Shown here one piece after another: positions 12,212-22,560 of a stretch of DNA of 64,000 nucleotides. The first letter of the stretch is position 1; each line of letters opens with the position of its first letter. The translations under genes and the position numbers were made by a program. The stretch is taken from assembly GCA_037957365.1 (NCBI GenBank), contig JARHVA010005491.1, positions 376,001 to 440,000 of the forward strand. The letters are read 5' to 3'. Below the pieces are notes generated by a model. The model had not been told where the DNA came from and ran no database searches. It saw only the letters and a list, made by a program, of their open reading frames with translations. Source of the DNA: Torreya grandis. Taxonomy: Eukaryota; Streptophyta; Pinopsida; Cupressales; Taxaceae.

Positions 12212-13674
12212 TGATGAAAATTTTCCTTCTTAAATAGTCCCTAAACTGCTGTTAAACCAAAATGATGCATTGATCTCAGATACGCTGCAAACAGGGTACA
12301 TTTATTTACCTCTTTATCAAGTCCTAGTCTAACCTCATTGTTATCATCAACATACTTCCCACTGATTCATTCAAAATCATACAAACAATGACCCAACAGA
12401 GTCCATAGATTTAAGCCTATAGAGTCCATGGTTTTTCCTTTTCGTGCATAGTTCATAGATGCAAGCCTGTAAAGTCCATAGATGCAAGCCTGCATAGTCT
12501 ATAGATTTTGGATAGCTTTGAGAAATGGAGAATGTGAATGTAATTGAGTTTAATTTCTTGTTCTTGAAATCTCGTGGCCCAAACAATGTTAGCACTTAAA
12601 CAGTGATCAACACACAATGTCTTCAAACAAAAATCTTCCTCTCAATTTGCATAATTAGGACCAACACACAATGCATCAATATTTGCACCCCATCATTCTA
12701 AAAATAGGTGAGTTGAGGCAGGTCAAAGAGTGTTACATGGTGCACTTATCCAGGAACTTCCAGCAATGGCAAATATCCATAATGCTTCCACATTTTCTCA
12801 TGCTCTTTCTAAGATAGTAGGTCATAAACTCCAAATCATGTGGGCCTATCTTTATTCAATACCAATGGATATTGCAAGGAACTTTTTTGAAATCAAATGG
12901 TGAGCCATAATGGCCCTTTCTAGCTCGATTCCATCCAGAATCGAGATCCTTTACTAGCTTTCTACCATATCAAAATGGAATCTCCTTCAATGGTTCTAGA
13001 AATCCAAGTTGAAACCTAAGAGGTTGCAGCCTTTTTTGACAACTTCGTGATGCTCTGCTTCCTCCTCATCAGGCTCATCATGTTCCTCTTATCCGATCCA
13101 TGCTCAACCAACTGTGAGCTTTCAATCAATGAGTCCTTCGTATTGGTGAGCTCCTCAATCTTCATCGGGCCTCTTTATACTCGGCTTTGGCTTCAGCTCA
13201 ACCCAATAGATTTGCATATATATAGAAACCACACCTTCATCCATTCTTTTTTTTATCTCAGTGATTTCAACTCAACTGAAACTGCTTTCCTTTTCAGTCA
13301 AGGAATTAAACCCAACCCTCTACGCTTTCAATAGGCTAAAAATATCTTAAATAATCAAAAGGAAAATCCTCTACACTCCTTCCTTTCTTTAGTAACCCTG
13401 CAGCCTGGCCGAATGGCCTTCTTAACTCCTCTTCTTCCTAGAGATCTTTCTTCACTGCTTCTTCTTACTTTTACATACCTCTCCTCCTCTTACAACAATG
13501 TCTCTTTCTCCTTCTTAATGGCCTTGGCCAATGCCTTGGCTGCCTTCCTTCCTTCTCCCTTACTTCCTTCAATGGCTGGAAAGCTATATATCAAGAAAAA
13601 TGAAAGGCCCATCTCTTTTCCATTTGGGCCTGCACCAAGTTCAAACTCTGTCATATAGTTATTAAAGTGTCACA
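12212..13674 (-). mobile_element. Relatively young LTR, about 1.46 kb, minus orientation
   Basis: The minus-strand copy begins TGTGACACTTTAATAAC at 13674 and ends ...TTTTCATCA at 12212, next to the tRNA-iMet-type primer site, giving TG...CA ends. A TATAAAG promoter-like motif lies near 13175 on the minus strand. The left third contains short tandem repeats of about 23 bp. The sequence is visibly richer in CG, CAG and CTG than its surroundings: I count five CG in 13021-13200 against one in 480 bases at 19921-20400. It has therefore decayed much less and inserted later. Its right end abuts repeat A copy 1. No paired LTR or Pol is present, so it is a truncated insertion. Copia is most likely from the primer site and LTR style, but the superfamily is not proven. 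Confidence 0.75.
12400..12510. repeat. Short tandem repeats inside the LTR, period about 23 bp
   Basis: Five imperfect units of the type agtccatagatgcaagcctg start at about 12400, 12423, 12449, 12472 and 12495. The third and fourth are nearly identical. Such repeats in LTRs often act as promoter or enhancer elements; here that is only an inference. Confidence 0.8.
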
Positions 13675-13684
13675 AACTAGAAAC

Positions 13685-14637
13685 ATGTCTCATAACTCCT
13701 CCTATATAGTAGCGTAGTTACTTAAATAGTATCACACTACTCTAGTGTCTTCTATGGCATGTTATCATGTTCTTTTTAAAAACTATGTGAACTTCTAAGA
13801 ATATCCTTGCTTGAGTCTGAGACACCTATGACTATGGGAATGAACCCTAGTCCATTGTCTATGATCTATTTTTACTAATCTAGAATAAAACTATAGAACT
13901 CCATGTTGTTAGGGTATTCGAGTGGCATAAGTATCATACATTTGATGTTAGTTGTGTAGGATATATTTCCTCAACATCCCTCTATTTTGAGAGTTTCCTA
14001 CATACCAACACCTCAAGAGGGGATAAATACTATTATATTTCTCCTAATCTAAGTGTTGGTACAAGTGTAAGTGAATTTTATTATGAGTGTTAGATTAAAT
14101 ACTTTGAGAGAATATTGAGATTACAAATCTGATTAAATTGAGCTTAGGACTATTTTTTATGGTTGTATCTAGAAGTAGGGAAGAATAGGGATCAATGAAC
14201 TTGATTTTCACCACTTTTTTTGAGCTTATTTGTGTATATTTTCATATCATTTCCTTCTAGTGGGTAGAGCGATAAAGGTGGTGTATCTATATTGATCCAA
14301 TGCTTATCTAAATGTGATTTGAGCTTATGCCAACCATAAGGTTCCTTGGTAACTATAAATATATCTATTGGGGTTGAAAAGAGGTAAGGGAACCTATTGT
14401 GGTTCTTTGGTCACTAGCATAGTGTGTTAGTGTCCAAAGGGGTACACTAGTGTCAAGGTGAAAAACCCTAGGGCACGAGGGGTCTGAATGCCTAGGGGAA
14501 GGTTTGGGACTACTTTAAGAATGTCCAAGGATGAGATAGACATACACTAAATTTGGATAAGGATTAAAATAGGCCCTAAGATAGGTCTAGGACTAAGTTG
14601 GGGGTAGGGTGTTCTCAAGGGACACTTATTATTAGCA
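13685..14637 (-). mobile_element. LTR-like repeat A, copy 1
   Basis: Aligns by eye with 30191-31100 and 62060-63005 over most of its length. Shared blocks include tctcctaatctaagt, the TGTGTATTTTCAT stretch and the right-hand block with aaaataggccctaagatagg. Its right end ...attagca matches the end of copy 3 (...cttagca), so on the minus strand it begins TGCTAA, an LTR-like start. The left end is cut by the younger LTR at 12212-13674. If minus-oriented, it could be the 3' LTR of the gypsy Pol at 18.2-20.9 kb. No target duplication was found. Divergence between copies is high. Confidence 0.65.
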
Positions 14638-14928
14638 GTGATTTAGAGGAAAGAATGTAAAATAACCAAAATTACAAGAAAACACATGTAATTATGGCAA
14701 ATAATAAAGACAAATATGAGACCCAATAGATATATTTTTCATTTACTCAAAATTGTCTAAATTACACATTTCTTATATAATTACCTATAAAGGCTTCCAC
14801 CTGACTCTTCACCTTCATTTATGACTCTTCGTTTCCAAAGAATATTTGATTCCCTTTTGAGATGTATTTTCACTTTTTTAATACAAATAATGGAAAATAA
14901 TATTAATTAGTGTTTCCCTTTATCTCTG

Positions 14929-15025
14929 CTAACACTCCCTTCAACTTGAAATGTGTCTCATCTTGAGACATAAAACTCATACTAACACTCCCCCAACTTA
15001 AAATGTGTTTCATCTTGGGACAAAA
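14929..15025. repeat. Two tandem copies of a 43-bp unit
   Basis: Both copies read ctaacactccc..caactt.aaatgtgt.tcatctt..gaca, the first at 14929 and the second at 14982. They differ at a handful of positions, mostly C/T or G/A. Confidence 0.85.
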
Positions 15026-16260
15026 AGACCCTAAACATTTAAATTTTTATAATTTTTATATATTATAAATACATTTAAGTAAATATAATTAACTATTCCT
15101 ACTCTACTCTTTTCTTCATCTTTTTGCTTCCTTTTCTCTTCCTCTACTCTCTTATTCTCTTCTACTTCCTTTTTCTCTTTCTTCCTTCTCTTGTCTTCTT
15201 CCTCTTTCTTCTTTTTCTACTATTATTCCTTTATCCTCTACTCTACTTATCTTTTTTTCTATTATAATACCAAGGATGTAACCTTGGATTTGTATTATGC
15301 ATCTTGGACCTATGCATGTTCTTGTGCTTATGCCTACACTTATTGTTACCATAGGGATTCATTGTTCTCTTCTTTCTTCTTCCTGGTAGCTTCCACTACC
15401 TATTGTTATGCCTAGAATGATACATCTTGTTTCTTCTTCTTCTTCCTTTTCCTTTTTCTCTCTCTCATGTTCTTATTTTTCTACATCAACTACTACTTGA
15501 GCCTATTTGTCCCTCTCCATGGCCTTATATATGTTTGCCTCTACATCTTTGGCCTATTATGTGGCCTCAAATTCTTAGTCTCACTATGTTGTATGCTGTT
15601 ATTGTGATTCTTCTTTTTTTCTCTTATTTTCATCCTTCCTTAGCCAATGTTTGGCTATGTGATCAGCTTCTTCCTTGGTGGCTTGTTTCTCATACACTAT
15701 TGGTTACTTTGGTGCAAACTCCTCAACCTCTTGAAAATATGGTAAAGATGGTGAATTCCCTGGTCATACCTCTAAACTTGGAACCTATAATTTCATCTTC
15801 TTTATCATGACAAATCTATATTTAGGTGGTAGTATAGAAGCTTCAAGAGTAGGTTGTGCTTCCTATGCAATAGTTGGTTTACCAAAATGCATTATTCTAA
15901 GGCAAGGGAGACTCTTGCCTCTCACCATGTTTGGGGCATGTGTATAATTTGTTTAGGTGGAATCTCTAGCAAGGGTATAAAGATGATGTCAAGTGTACAA
16001 TGTTGGAGTAGTTAAAGGCTAGAAGAAGTCCATTTTGCACTTGAGCTGCTCTACTTCTTTGAAAACTATGTCAATAATGATGGAAGGTGGGCAAGATGGG
16101 AGGTCAAACCAAAGCTTTGAGGGAACCTATTTTTAGACTTGCATTATGAGCACTACCTTCCAAAATAATAATTTTTTCTTCCTCTTTCTCAAAGTAGTCT
16201 CTAGCCATGTCTACTACTATGACTTGGTAGACTTCCTTCTCATGTATGCCCATCTCAATG

Positions 16261-16414
16261 ATATGATAGGTAATACCATGGAAGGATATCATAAATTACA
16301 CTAGCACCTAGCATAGATGTCCATGGAAGGATATGATAGGTAATACCATGGAAGGATATGATAGGTAACCCCCTTGTAAAAACACCTAGCATAGATATCC
16401 CTACTACAAGGGGG
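16261..16414. repeat. Local direct duplications with an 11-bp perfect inverted repeat
   Basis: The unit atatgataggtaatacc plus atggaaggat occurs at 16261 and 16331, with a partial third copy from 16358. The block cacctagcatagat also occurs twice (16306 and 16383). Perfect inverted arms acccccttgta (16368-16378) and tacaagggggt (16404-16414) enclose a 25-base loop. This looks like a recent slippage or template-switch product. Confidence 0.85.
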
Positions 16415-18111
16415 TTGCATGCCTAGATTCAAACTCTTTTGATCGACCTTTAAACTACACCATATTCATTATGATTAATAAGGGGAGTGCCTTAAACAAT
16501 GAGTGTGATAAATCATGAATTATGATAAAGACACCCTTCAATAATAAAGTGATGGTTGCTTGCTAACCTAGGTAATGCATGACATCAGATGGAACTTGGG
16601 GATGTATGGTAATGAGTTATAGATTATGCTCACTCCAATATTTGAAATTTCCTTCATGTGTAAGAAAAATATGATCCTACATCTAGATGAGGCTATGGAA
16701 TTGTTATGCTAGACATTAATCTATATCTTGGTGCACTTGGCTATTTGGTGACTTTCACTAAATGAAAAAAAGAGGAAGATCTAGAACTAATACTGGAATG
16801 TTTACTTAAGGTAAGTGCAAAATTTCTCAATATTTATAAGTAGCTCCTAAATGAAGTACTCAGGGTAGTTGAACTATTCATTTTGATGGATCATCCTATG
16901 ACTGATGTCTATAATGCCTTTGTGAATTTGATTGGTAGACTTAGTTGTCTACCAAAATAATTTGGTTATGCACTCCATAATTATGTCCAATAGCTCATCT
17001 AGTAGTTCATTGATGGGAATCCTTCTATTTCTTTGCATATACATATATTTCACTTATTTTAAAAGTGGAGGAATTTTTGTCTTATAGGGTAGCAAAGAGT
17101 CTCCTTGTACATGCATTTTAAAAACATGGGCCATGGATTGTGTGTTGATTATCATAGTCTTGTCTAGACCTGAATAGATTGTGCCCTCATTATATCACCC
17201 AAGCAATGCTTGAATAATTTATTCCAAGTTTCCAAATGTGGGAAATCTTAATAGACAATCAAGTTTTATGTTCTAGAATTGGTGAGGAGCAATCAGGATA
17301 AGTGGTTACATAGTATCAACCAGATCAAGGTAGAAGAAATTTTTCTTAGCTTAATGAAGATAGTCACTTTGGTTGCATAGTATCAACCAGATTGAGGTAG
17401 AATAACTTTTACTTAACTTAATGAATAGTTGATTGACTCTTGATCACTATACTTTATTCATTGTAGTGTGATGTTAACATCCATAGATTCTTTTTGTGTA
17501 TCCATAAGATCCTTGATCAGTTGTGAAGTATCCATAGCTGCATGAAATTAAGAAATTAGAATTCTCTATGCAAATAAAATAGATTGGCTCTTGAAAGGTG
17601 CAATGCATGAAATTTTTTCTCAAAGGTAAAATGCCAATTTTTATTCAAACTTAGCTTTTATGTAATTCATTCCTATTGAGTACCACATCAAAACTATTAT
17701 TAACTATCCACTCATCTTGGATGCCATAGTGGATGTGGAAAATCAATATCTAATCTGGCCATTAAAGTAGTTAGTCATTGGTGTATGTGTGGAGTTTCAC
17801 TATTATGTTCTTTGGTGTTCATTCAAGGGTAAAATTAGGTGATGTTGATAAGCCAGTAATTTGTTGAAGATCGCATCCATAAACCCTTAATCTAGAATTT
17901 ACATCTATTAGATGGACATTATCTAATGGATATCTTACTGATGGAACATTTTCATGGATTTCTTAGACTTAATATTTTTCAATCTTTCCTCTTTGACTTT
18001 TTTTGGAATGCACATGGATCCTCCTATGCACATTTGGCACATGTGATTCTTGGTCTTTATACTTAAAAAAAAAATTATTGAGATCATCTGAAAATAAATA
18101 TAGATAAAATA

Positions 18112-18135
18112 AACACACACACACACACACACACA
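18112..18135. repeat. (AC)n microsatellite
   Basis: An uninterrupted AC dinucleotide tract, directly visible. Confidence 0.95.
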
Positions 18136-18189
18136 AAGCATGCAAAATAGGGAAATCCTAAGTTACATGGTTCTACTCAACACCTACTC

Positions 18190-19230
18190 AAATTGAAGAA
18201 TGAGATCAATCAACTATTGGTGATAGGGATTAATAATACAACAATTTACCCACCCTAGTAACATGGTTTCTTTAAGATCTCTTAAAACCATGGTTCCTTG
18301 CTATATTAGGTTATGTATAATGTAGGGCACTTTCTATCATATCGATAGCTTGCTTGGGAAAGCTTTGAATTGACTATCATACAATAAATATAGTTGATCC
18401 TTATGAAATTTGTTTTGGTACAAGTTCTTATCATACCATGCTTTCTCACTCTACTTGTGCACTTCCTACATCCACACTTATTTGCATCTAAACTCACCCA
18501 TCCAATTTAGTTCTAAGAGTCAGTTAGTAATAGATTCATGATCTCCAAGTTATATGACCATGGCAATGGGAAGGTTGGGTACTAAGTATTCCATTAGCAT
18601 GATTGCTTCTAGACCTTACTCTAACTAAAATGGTGTAAATCCTATAGCACTTTTTTTGTTTTTGTGATATGCCAAAAAAATCATAGTAATGAAATCTTTT
18701 GAGTCATCTTGCTTGATGTCGTAGATCTTTGTAAGCATTTTTCCTAGTACTTTATTGGAGGCTTCAACTTGGATATTGGTCTATAGATGATACATAATAA
18801 TTTTATGATGAGAGATCATAAATTCTTCAGTTAGAGCCTTAATGGTATTATTTATAAAAATCATTACTCTATCATTGAATAACTTTATAGGGCACCTAAA
18901 CCTTATAATGATGTTTTTATATAGAAACTTTATGACATCATTCATATCATAGCTATGTGTTGCGATAGCTTCAACCCACTTAGTAAAATAGTCTATTGCA
19001 ATAATGATGTACTTAGCTTTGCTAAATTTTTTGAATTGGTTGATAAGTCTAAAAAAATTAATTCCCCATTTTTCAAAAAATTTCTCAACTAAAAAATTCT
19101 ATAAAAACATCTCATATTTCTATAGTGGTTTACCCATGAGTTGCAAACATCATTGTGTTGCAGAACTTTGTGTGCATTCTAAAATAGATTTGGCCACCAT
19201 ACTTTTATCTATAAAATATTTCTAGCTATA
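18190..19230 (-). pseudogene. Ty3/gypsy integrase, core to C-terminal domain, decayed
   Basis: Integrase inserts the retrotransposon cDNA into the chromosome. The minus frame at about 19010-18940 reads YIIIAIDYFTKWVEAIATHS, the hallmark of the plant gypsy integrase core. A later NDRVMIF keeps the second catalytic Asp. About 18790-18740 gives TNIQVEASNKVLGKML, containing the catalytic Glu. Then come AYHKNKKSAIGFTPF and LEAIMLMEYLVPNLP, the conserved GxTPFxLxYGxEAxxPxE block. The C-terminal part KAWYDKNLYQNKF, QLYLLYDSQFK and MVLRDLKETMLLGWVN follows to about 18220. Stops and at least one frameshift interrupt it. It is collinear with RNase H and RT to the right, so it is one Pol remnant. Confidence 0.9.
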
Positions 19231-20200
19231 GACTCTCCTTAAAAATATCCTCTTACAAATATTTGGTGTAATTCCTAAAAGCATTGAGGTCATTCATGTT
19301 CCATAACAACCCTACACAAGACCTTGTCCTTCCCTAAGTGATATAGAAGCCCATTGATGATGGTATTTTGTAGGGCTCTAATATCAAATTGCTTCTTATG
19401 ATGATCTTGATAGTGTGTAGAGAAGACCCCTTACTCGAGTAAGTTGGAAATTGCTTCAAAAAATTTATGAATCATAGAGACGCATTAGACATGAGCATCA
19501 AGAGAGTCTTCTTGTAATTCTTCTAGCTCTTCACCATTTAGGATGTAGATAAGATGATCTAGTCCTGCATTTTCTCATCCTAGTTTGAAATTTATATGGA
19601 ATTGAAATTCCTAAAACAACATTAACCATAGAGGGATGCATCTTCCTAAAATTAGTTCATTGACTAGATATCATAGGGAATGAATATCAATGAATAGTTT
19701 GAATGGTGTCACCAATAGATATTGTTGAATTTTATGAAGTGTAAACATAATGGTCAATGCTTCCCATTCTATGGTTGTATAATTTTTCTCTATGGAAGAT
19801 AGTTTATGGATAGAAAACTTAATAAGATGGTAACTCACACCATCTTTAGGCTATGCAAGTATAGCATTGAATGTTATTCTTGAATAATCTGCATGTACAT
19901 GAAAATTCTTGCTCTAGTTTGGAAACACAAGTATGGGTGTATTAACTAGTCACTCTTTCAGCTCAATGAAGTTGCTTGGCATTATGAAGTCTAGATAAAC
20001 TTTGCATTCTTTCATAGTAAATATTTTAATGGAGATGAAATGGTTGGGTATCCTTTGATGAACTTATGATAGTATCTTATATGCCCCAAAAAAGAGTGCA
20101 CTTAAGTAGAATTAATAGGTGGAGGCATACTTAGTATTACTTTGATTTTAACCTAATATACCATAATACCTTCACTACATACTACATGTCTAAGAAAAAC
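19231..20200 (-). pseudogene. Ty3/gypsy RT connection and RNase H, decayed
   Basis: This joins RT to integrase in the same minus-strand Pol remnant. About 20200-19990 gives PFGVFLRHVVCSEGIMVY, then MPPPINST, HSFLGHIRYYHKFIKGYP and SSPLKYLL. These are the RT thumb and connection motifs (GHxVxxxGI, FLGxxxYYRKFI, PLxxLL). The RNase H core (19970-19700) is poor. Its end is marked by an ILGGRIxRWLLLFQE-like region at about 19660, then ENAGLDHLIYILNGEELEEL, matching NAGPDHLSRI...GEE, the usual boundary before integrase. Catalytic residues of RNase H cannot be placed reliably. Confidence 0.75.
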
Positions 20201-20940
20201 ACCAAAAAGTGTAAAAAATAAACATTTATTCAAATTCAAAGTGATGCACAGAGCTAAACATTATTATAACACTAGATGTAACTTAGATAAGTGTTATTTG
20301 AATAAGGATAAGATTTCCCAATCATCCAAATAAACTTCCAAGAAGTCATGCATAAAATCCTTGAATGTTGTAACTATTGTATGAGAAAACATCGTAGGTG
20401 CATTATAAAATCAAAAAGGAATGATTATATGCAAAATAACCTCATTCTATTGTAAAAGTCATTTTGGCTTGATCATCTTTTATGATCAGGATTTGGTGGT
20501 ATCCACTAAAACTATCTATGAAGGGATATACATCATGTCCTGTAATAGACTCCAAAACTTCATCTATGAATGGTATTGTAAATGGATCATTTATACAAGC
20601 ATCATTAAAAATATGGTATTCCACACAAATGTGTGTTTCTCTTATTTTATTGGGATAAACTACCATAGGGCTTACATAATCTACTTTTTTCACTAGATAG
20701 ATTATTCTTACATATTGCATTCTATCCAATTTAGCCTTTAATTTCAACTTCATATTTGGATTAAGCAAATATGGCTACTTGTTCATCAGTTGTTTGCACT
20801 CCTTCAATTCAATGTGCATCTCACCAAGAGATGGTTTAACTCATTAAACCTATGATAATTTAGTGGGAAAGACATATTGGTAATCCCTTAGAAGTTTTAC
20901 AACTTCTAAAATTTTATTTTACATCCAATAGTCACCTATG
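20201..20940 (-). pseudogene. Ty3/gypsy reverse transcriptase, decayed but with YLDD intact
   Basis: RT copies element RNA into DNA. The minus frame 20768-20442 is open for 108 codons. It carries NPNMKLKLKAKLDRM, VSPMVVYPNKIRETHICVEY, NDPFTIPFIDEVLESITGH, then VYPFIDSFSGYHQI, and ends DDQAKMTFTIE, in the order of fingers and palm motifs. The first catalytic Asp lies in FIDSFSGY. Just after the open part, MPFRLCNAPTTFSR and EVYLDDW (about 20334-20321) give the two metal-binding Asp of the YLDD box. The upstream block about 20930-20780 (KILEVVKLLRDYQYVF, GEMHIELKE) matches the FKDVFAW...HxIxL lead-in. Stops are confined mostly to the edges, so this is the best preserved Pol fragment here. Confidence 0.93.
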
Positions 20941-22086
20941 ATTGTCAGTTTTAGAACCTCCTCTATACCAATGTTATCAACATGATTATTGATAGCCTAT
21001 TGATAAATATTACATTTTTATTCATTTATAGATTATTTTATCCTCCTTTGATCTTCCTATTCAAGAATTCAGATGGTGTGTAACTTATCTACTTTAGCTA
21101 GTATTATCTTGGTGTCCTTGAGTAGTTTAATAGGTCACTCCAACTCCAATAAATCATTTAGATATAAGTCACCATCAAAATTAGAATCCTTAATGTCTTT
21201 TGCGTCATCTTAAATATGGTGATATGGTTGCATTATAGATTGTTCTTCATTCTTAGTAGGCTTGTACCTTTGTAGTGTTGAGTTAAGATTAGAGGCTATA
21301 TTTTTCTGTAGAGTGGATTTTTTTTATGGTTATCAAGTCTTCTATGCACCCATGGTATAAAAATTACTTGAGTTTCTATAGTGTATTATGGGCTAGATGA
21401 TTTTCATCTTAAAACACAAAGGTCTATATAAAATCACTTGTATATTGATCCCAATGTTTGGTTTTCCTTCTGCATTCCTAGTGCATCTACCATGTTGCTG
21501 GTAGTGGAGTGAGAGTATAGTGGAAAATGTGAACCCACTATTTTGGTGTGACATGTTCCTAATTCCAAATGTAAACACATTTATGTATATGAATTTTAGG
21601 ACACTTGCCTTCTTGAAAGAATAGCCAATTAGTGAAGATAAACTTTGATATCTAGAATGTACTTATCATGAGCTTGAAGGCATCATTCCATTCTAGCTAG
21701 TTGTCCTGATGATTTACCCACCATGTCACAACTCCTTTTAGAGCATAATTTGAAGAATTGACCCACTTACTAATGGTTGGAATATGTAATTTTAAACATA
21801 GAATGAAACCATTTATCTTCTCAATTGTATAGTACATATGTAATTATCACTCATGTGTAAAGACCATTCACCTCAGCCAAAGTTTATGATCCCCTTAGGC
21901 CCAATTGAGAAGGTGAGAATCTAAGTCACCACTAATAGATGAATTTATTTCCCATGGTAAAGTGCCTTCCCTTATTATCTATATGTAGTCCTTCATGTGA
22001 TTGTCATCTTGATACAAGAAATTAACTTTAGACTGAGTAGGAGATTTTGTAGACATAGAGGCACATTCTTCAATGATAAACTAATT

Positions 22087-22186
22087 TACTACTAGCTATG
22101 TAGCTACTACTCTAAGGTGATGCCTATTAGCTACTCTAGGGTGTAGTAGGCATAAACCTAGAGTAGTAGCTACAAAGCTAGTAGTA
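22087..22186. repeat. Inverted repeat, arms about 40 bp
   Basis: The left arm begins tactactagctatgtagct (22087-22126). It pairs with the right arm at about 22147-22186, which ends agctacaaagctagtagta, with a few mismatches and a short loop. It is directly visible by reverse-complement reading. It sits 75 bases from a second hairpin. Confidence 0.85.
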
Positions 22187-22260
22187 TTGATGACTATTAT
22201 ATCCATAGAGAGTTAGAGGTGTCTAACTTGATGAAGGAGGTTTCATATTTGTAGCTACCA

Positions 22261-22373
22261 GTTATGTGACACAAACAAGTCCATAATGCATTTTGAGTTC
22301 ACCATGAGTTTACCATGAGCCTAATACTATGGTGAAATCAAAATCCATTATGAACTTGTTTGGGTCACATAAC
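22261..22373. repeat. Inverted repeat, 45-bp arms, 41 of 45 matching
   Basis: The left arm 22261-22305 starts gttatgtgacacaaacaagt. The reverse complement of 22329-22373 starts gttatgtgacccaaacaagt. Only four mismatches occur over 45 positions, around a 23-base loop. It could be a foldback or MITE-like element, or a template-switch product. Confidence 0.9.
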
Positions 22374-22560
22374 CTTTATCAACCTCTAGGCCTGGGATTG
22401 TTTACTTTACTAAGGAGATTTTCTATGTTGCAATGACAAATACATTTTTGGATATTTCCTCTTTAATATCCTATAAATCCCTACAATTTTTATTAACATG
22501 GTTATGTGGCTTAAAGTAAATTAATATAGATTTTGTGGATTCTGGATATATTATTTCAAA

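Larger units (their letters stand above)
14638..18190. other. No clear gene; probable 3' region between gypsy integrase and LTR A copy 1
   Basis: No conserved domain is readable. Contents: a 43-bp unit repeated twice (14929-14972 and 14982-15025, offset 53). A polypyrimidine plus strand follows at about 15090-15480, giving Lys/Glu/Arg-rich minus frames. A local duplication and hairpin occur at 16261-16414, and an (AC)n tract at 18112-18135. The minus frame 16292-16104 (acidic, with FEKEEEKIIILEG) and the purine-rich segment to its left may be one decayed charged protein, but I do not recognise it. Long non-coding 3' regions are common in the Tat/Ogre-like gypsy lineages. Confidence 0.35.
20941..22560 (-). 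pseudogene. Possible Gag and protease remnant upstream of the gypsy RT
   Basis: Low-confidence reading of minus frames. About 22500-22440 gives FKPHNHVNKNCRDL, resembling a Gag C-terminal zinc motif with its first Cys lost. About 21560-21360 gives HYTLTPLPATW and then DENHLAHNTLxKLK, reminiscent of the W-rich Gag core. No D-S/T-G protease signature was seen in the roughly 400 bases left before RT. If this is Gag, it is a different element from the Gag at 28.4-29.3 kb. The stretch also holds the two hairpins listed separately. Confidence 0.35.

Noticed and set aside
15191..15810. Plus-strand frames rich in Ser, Phe, Leu that look like signal peptides or membrane proteins
   Set aside because: Low-complexity translation of a polypyrimidine tract; the opposite strand is charged and more protein-like.
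16368..16414. Hairpin read as a transcription terminator
   Set aside because: The context is a plant repeat region; rho-independent terminators do not apply, and the hairpin sits inside a local duplication.
20421..20696. Plus-strand 91-codon frame
   Set aside because: Shadow of the reverse transcriptase on the other strand.
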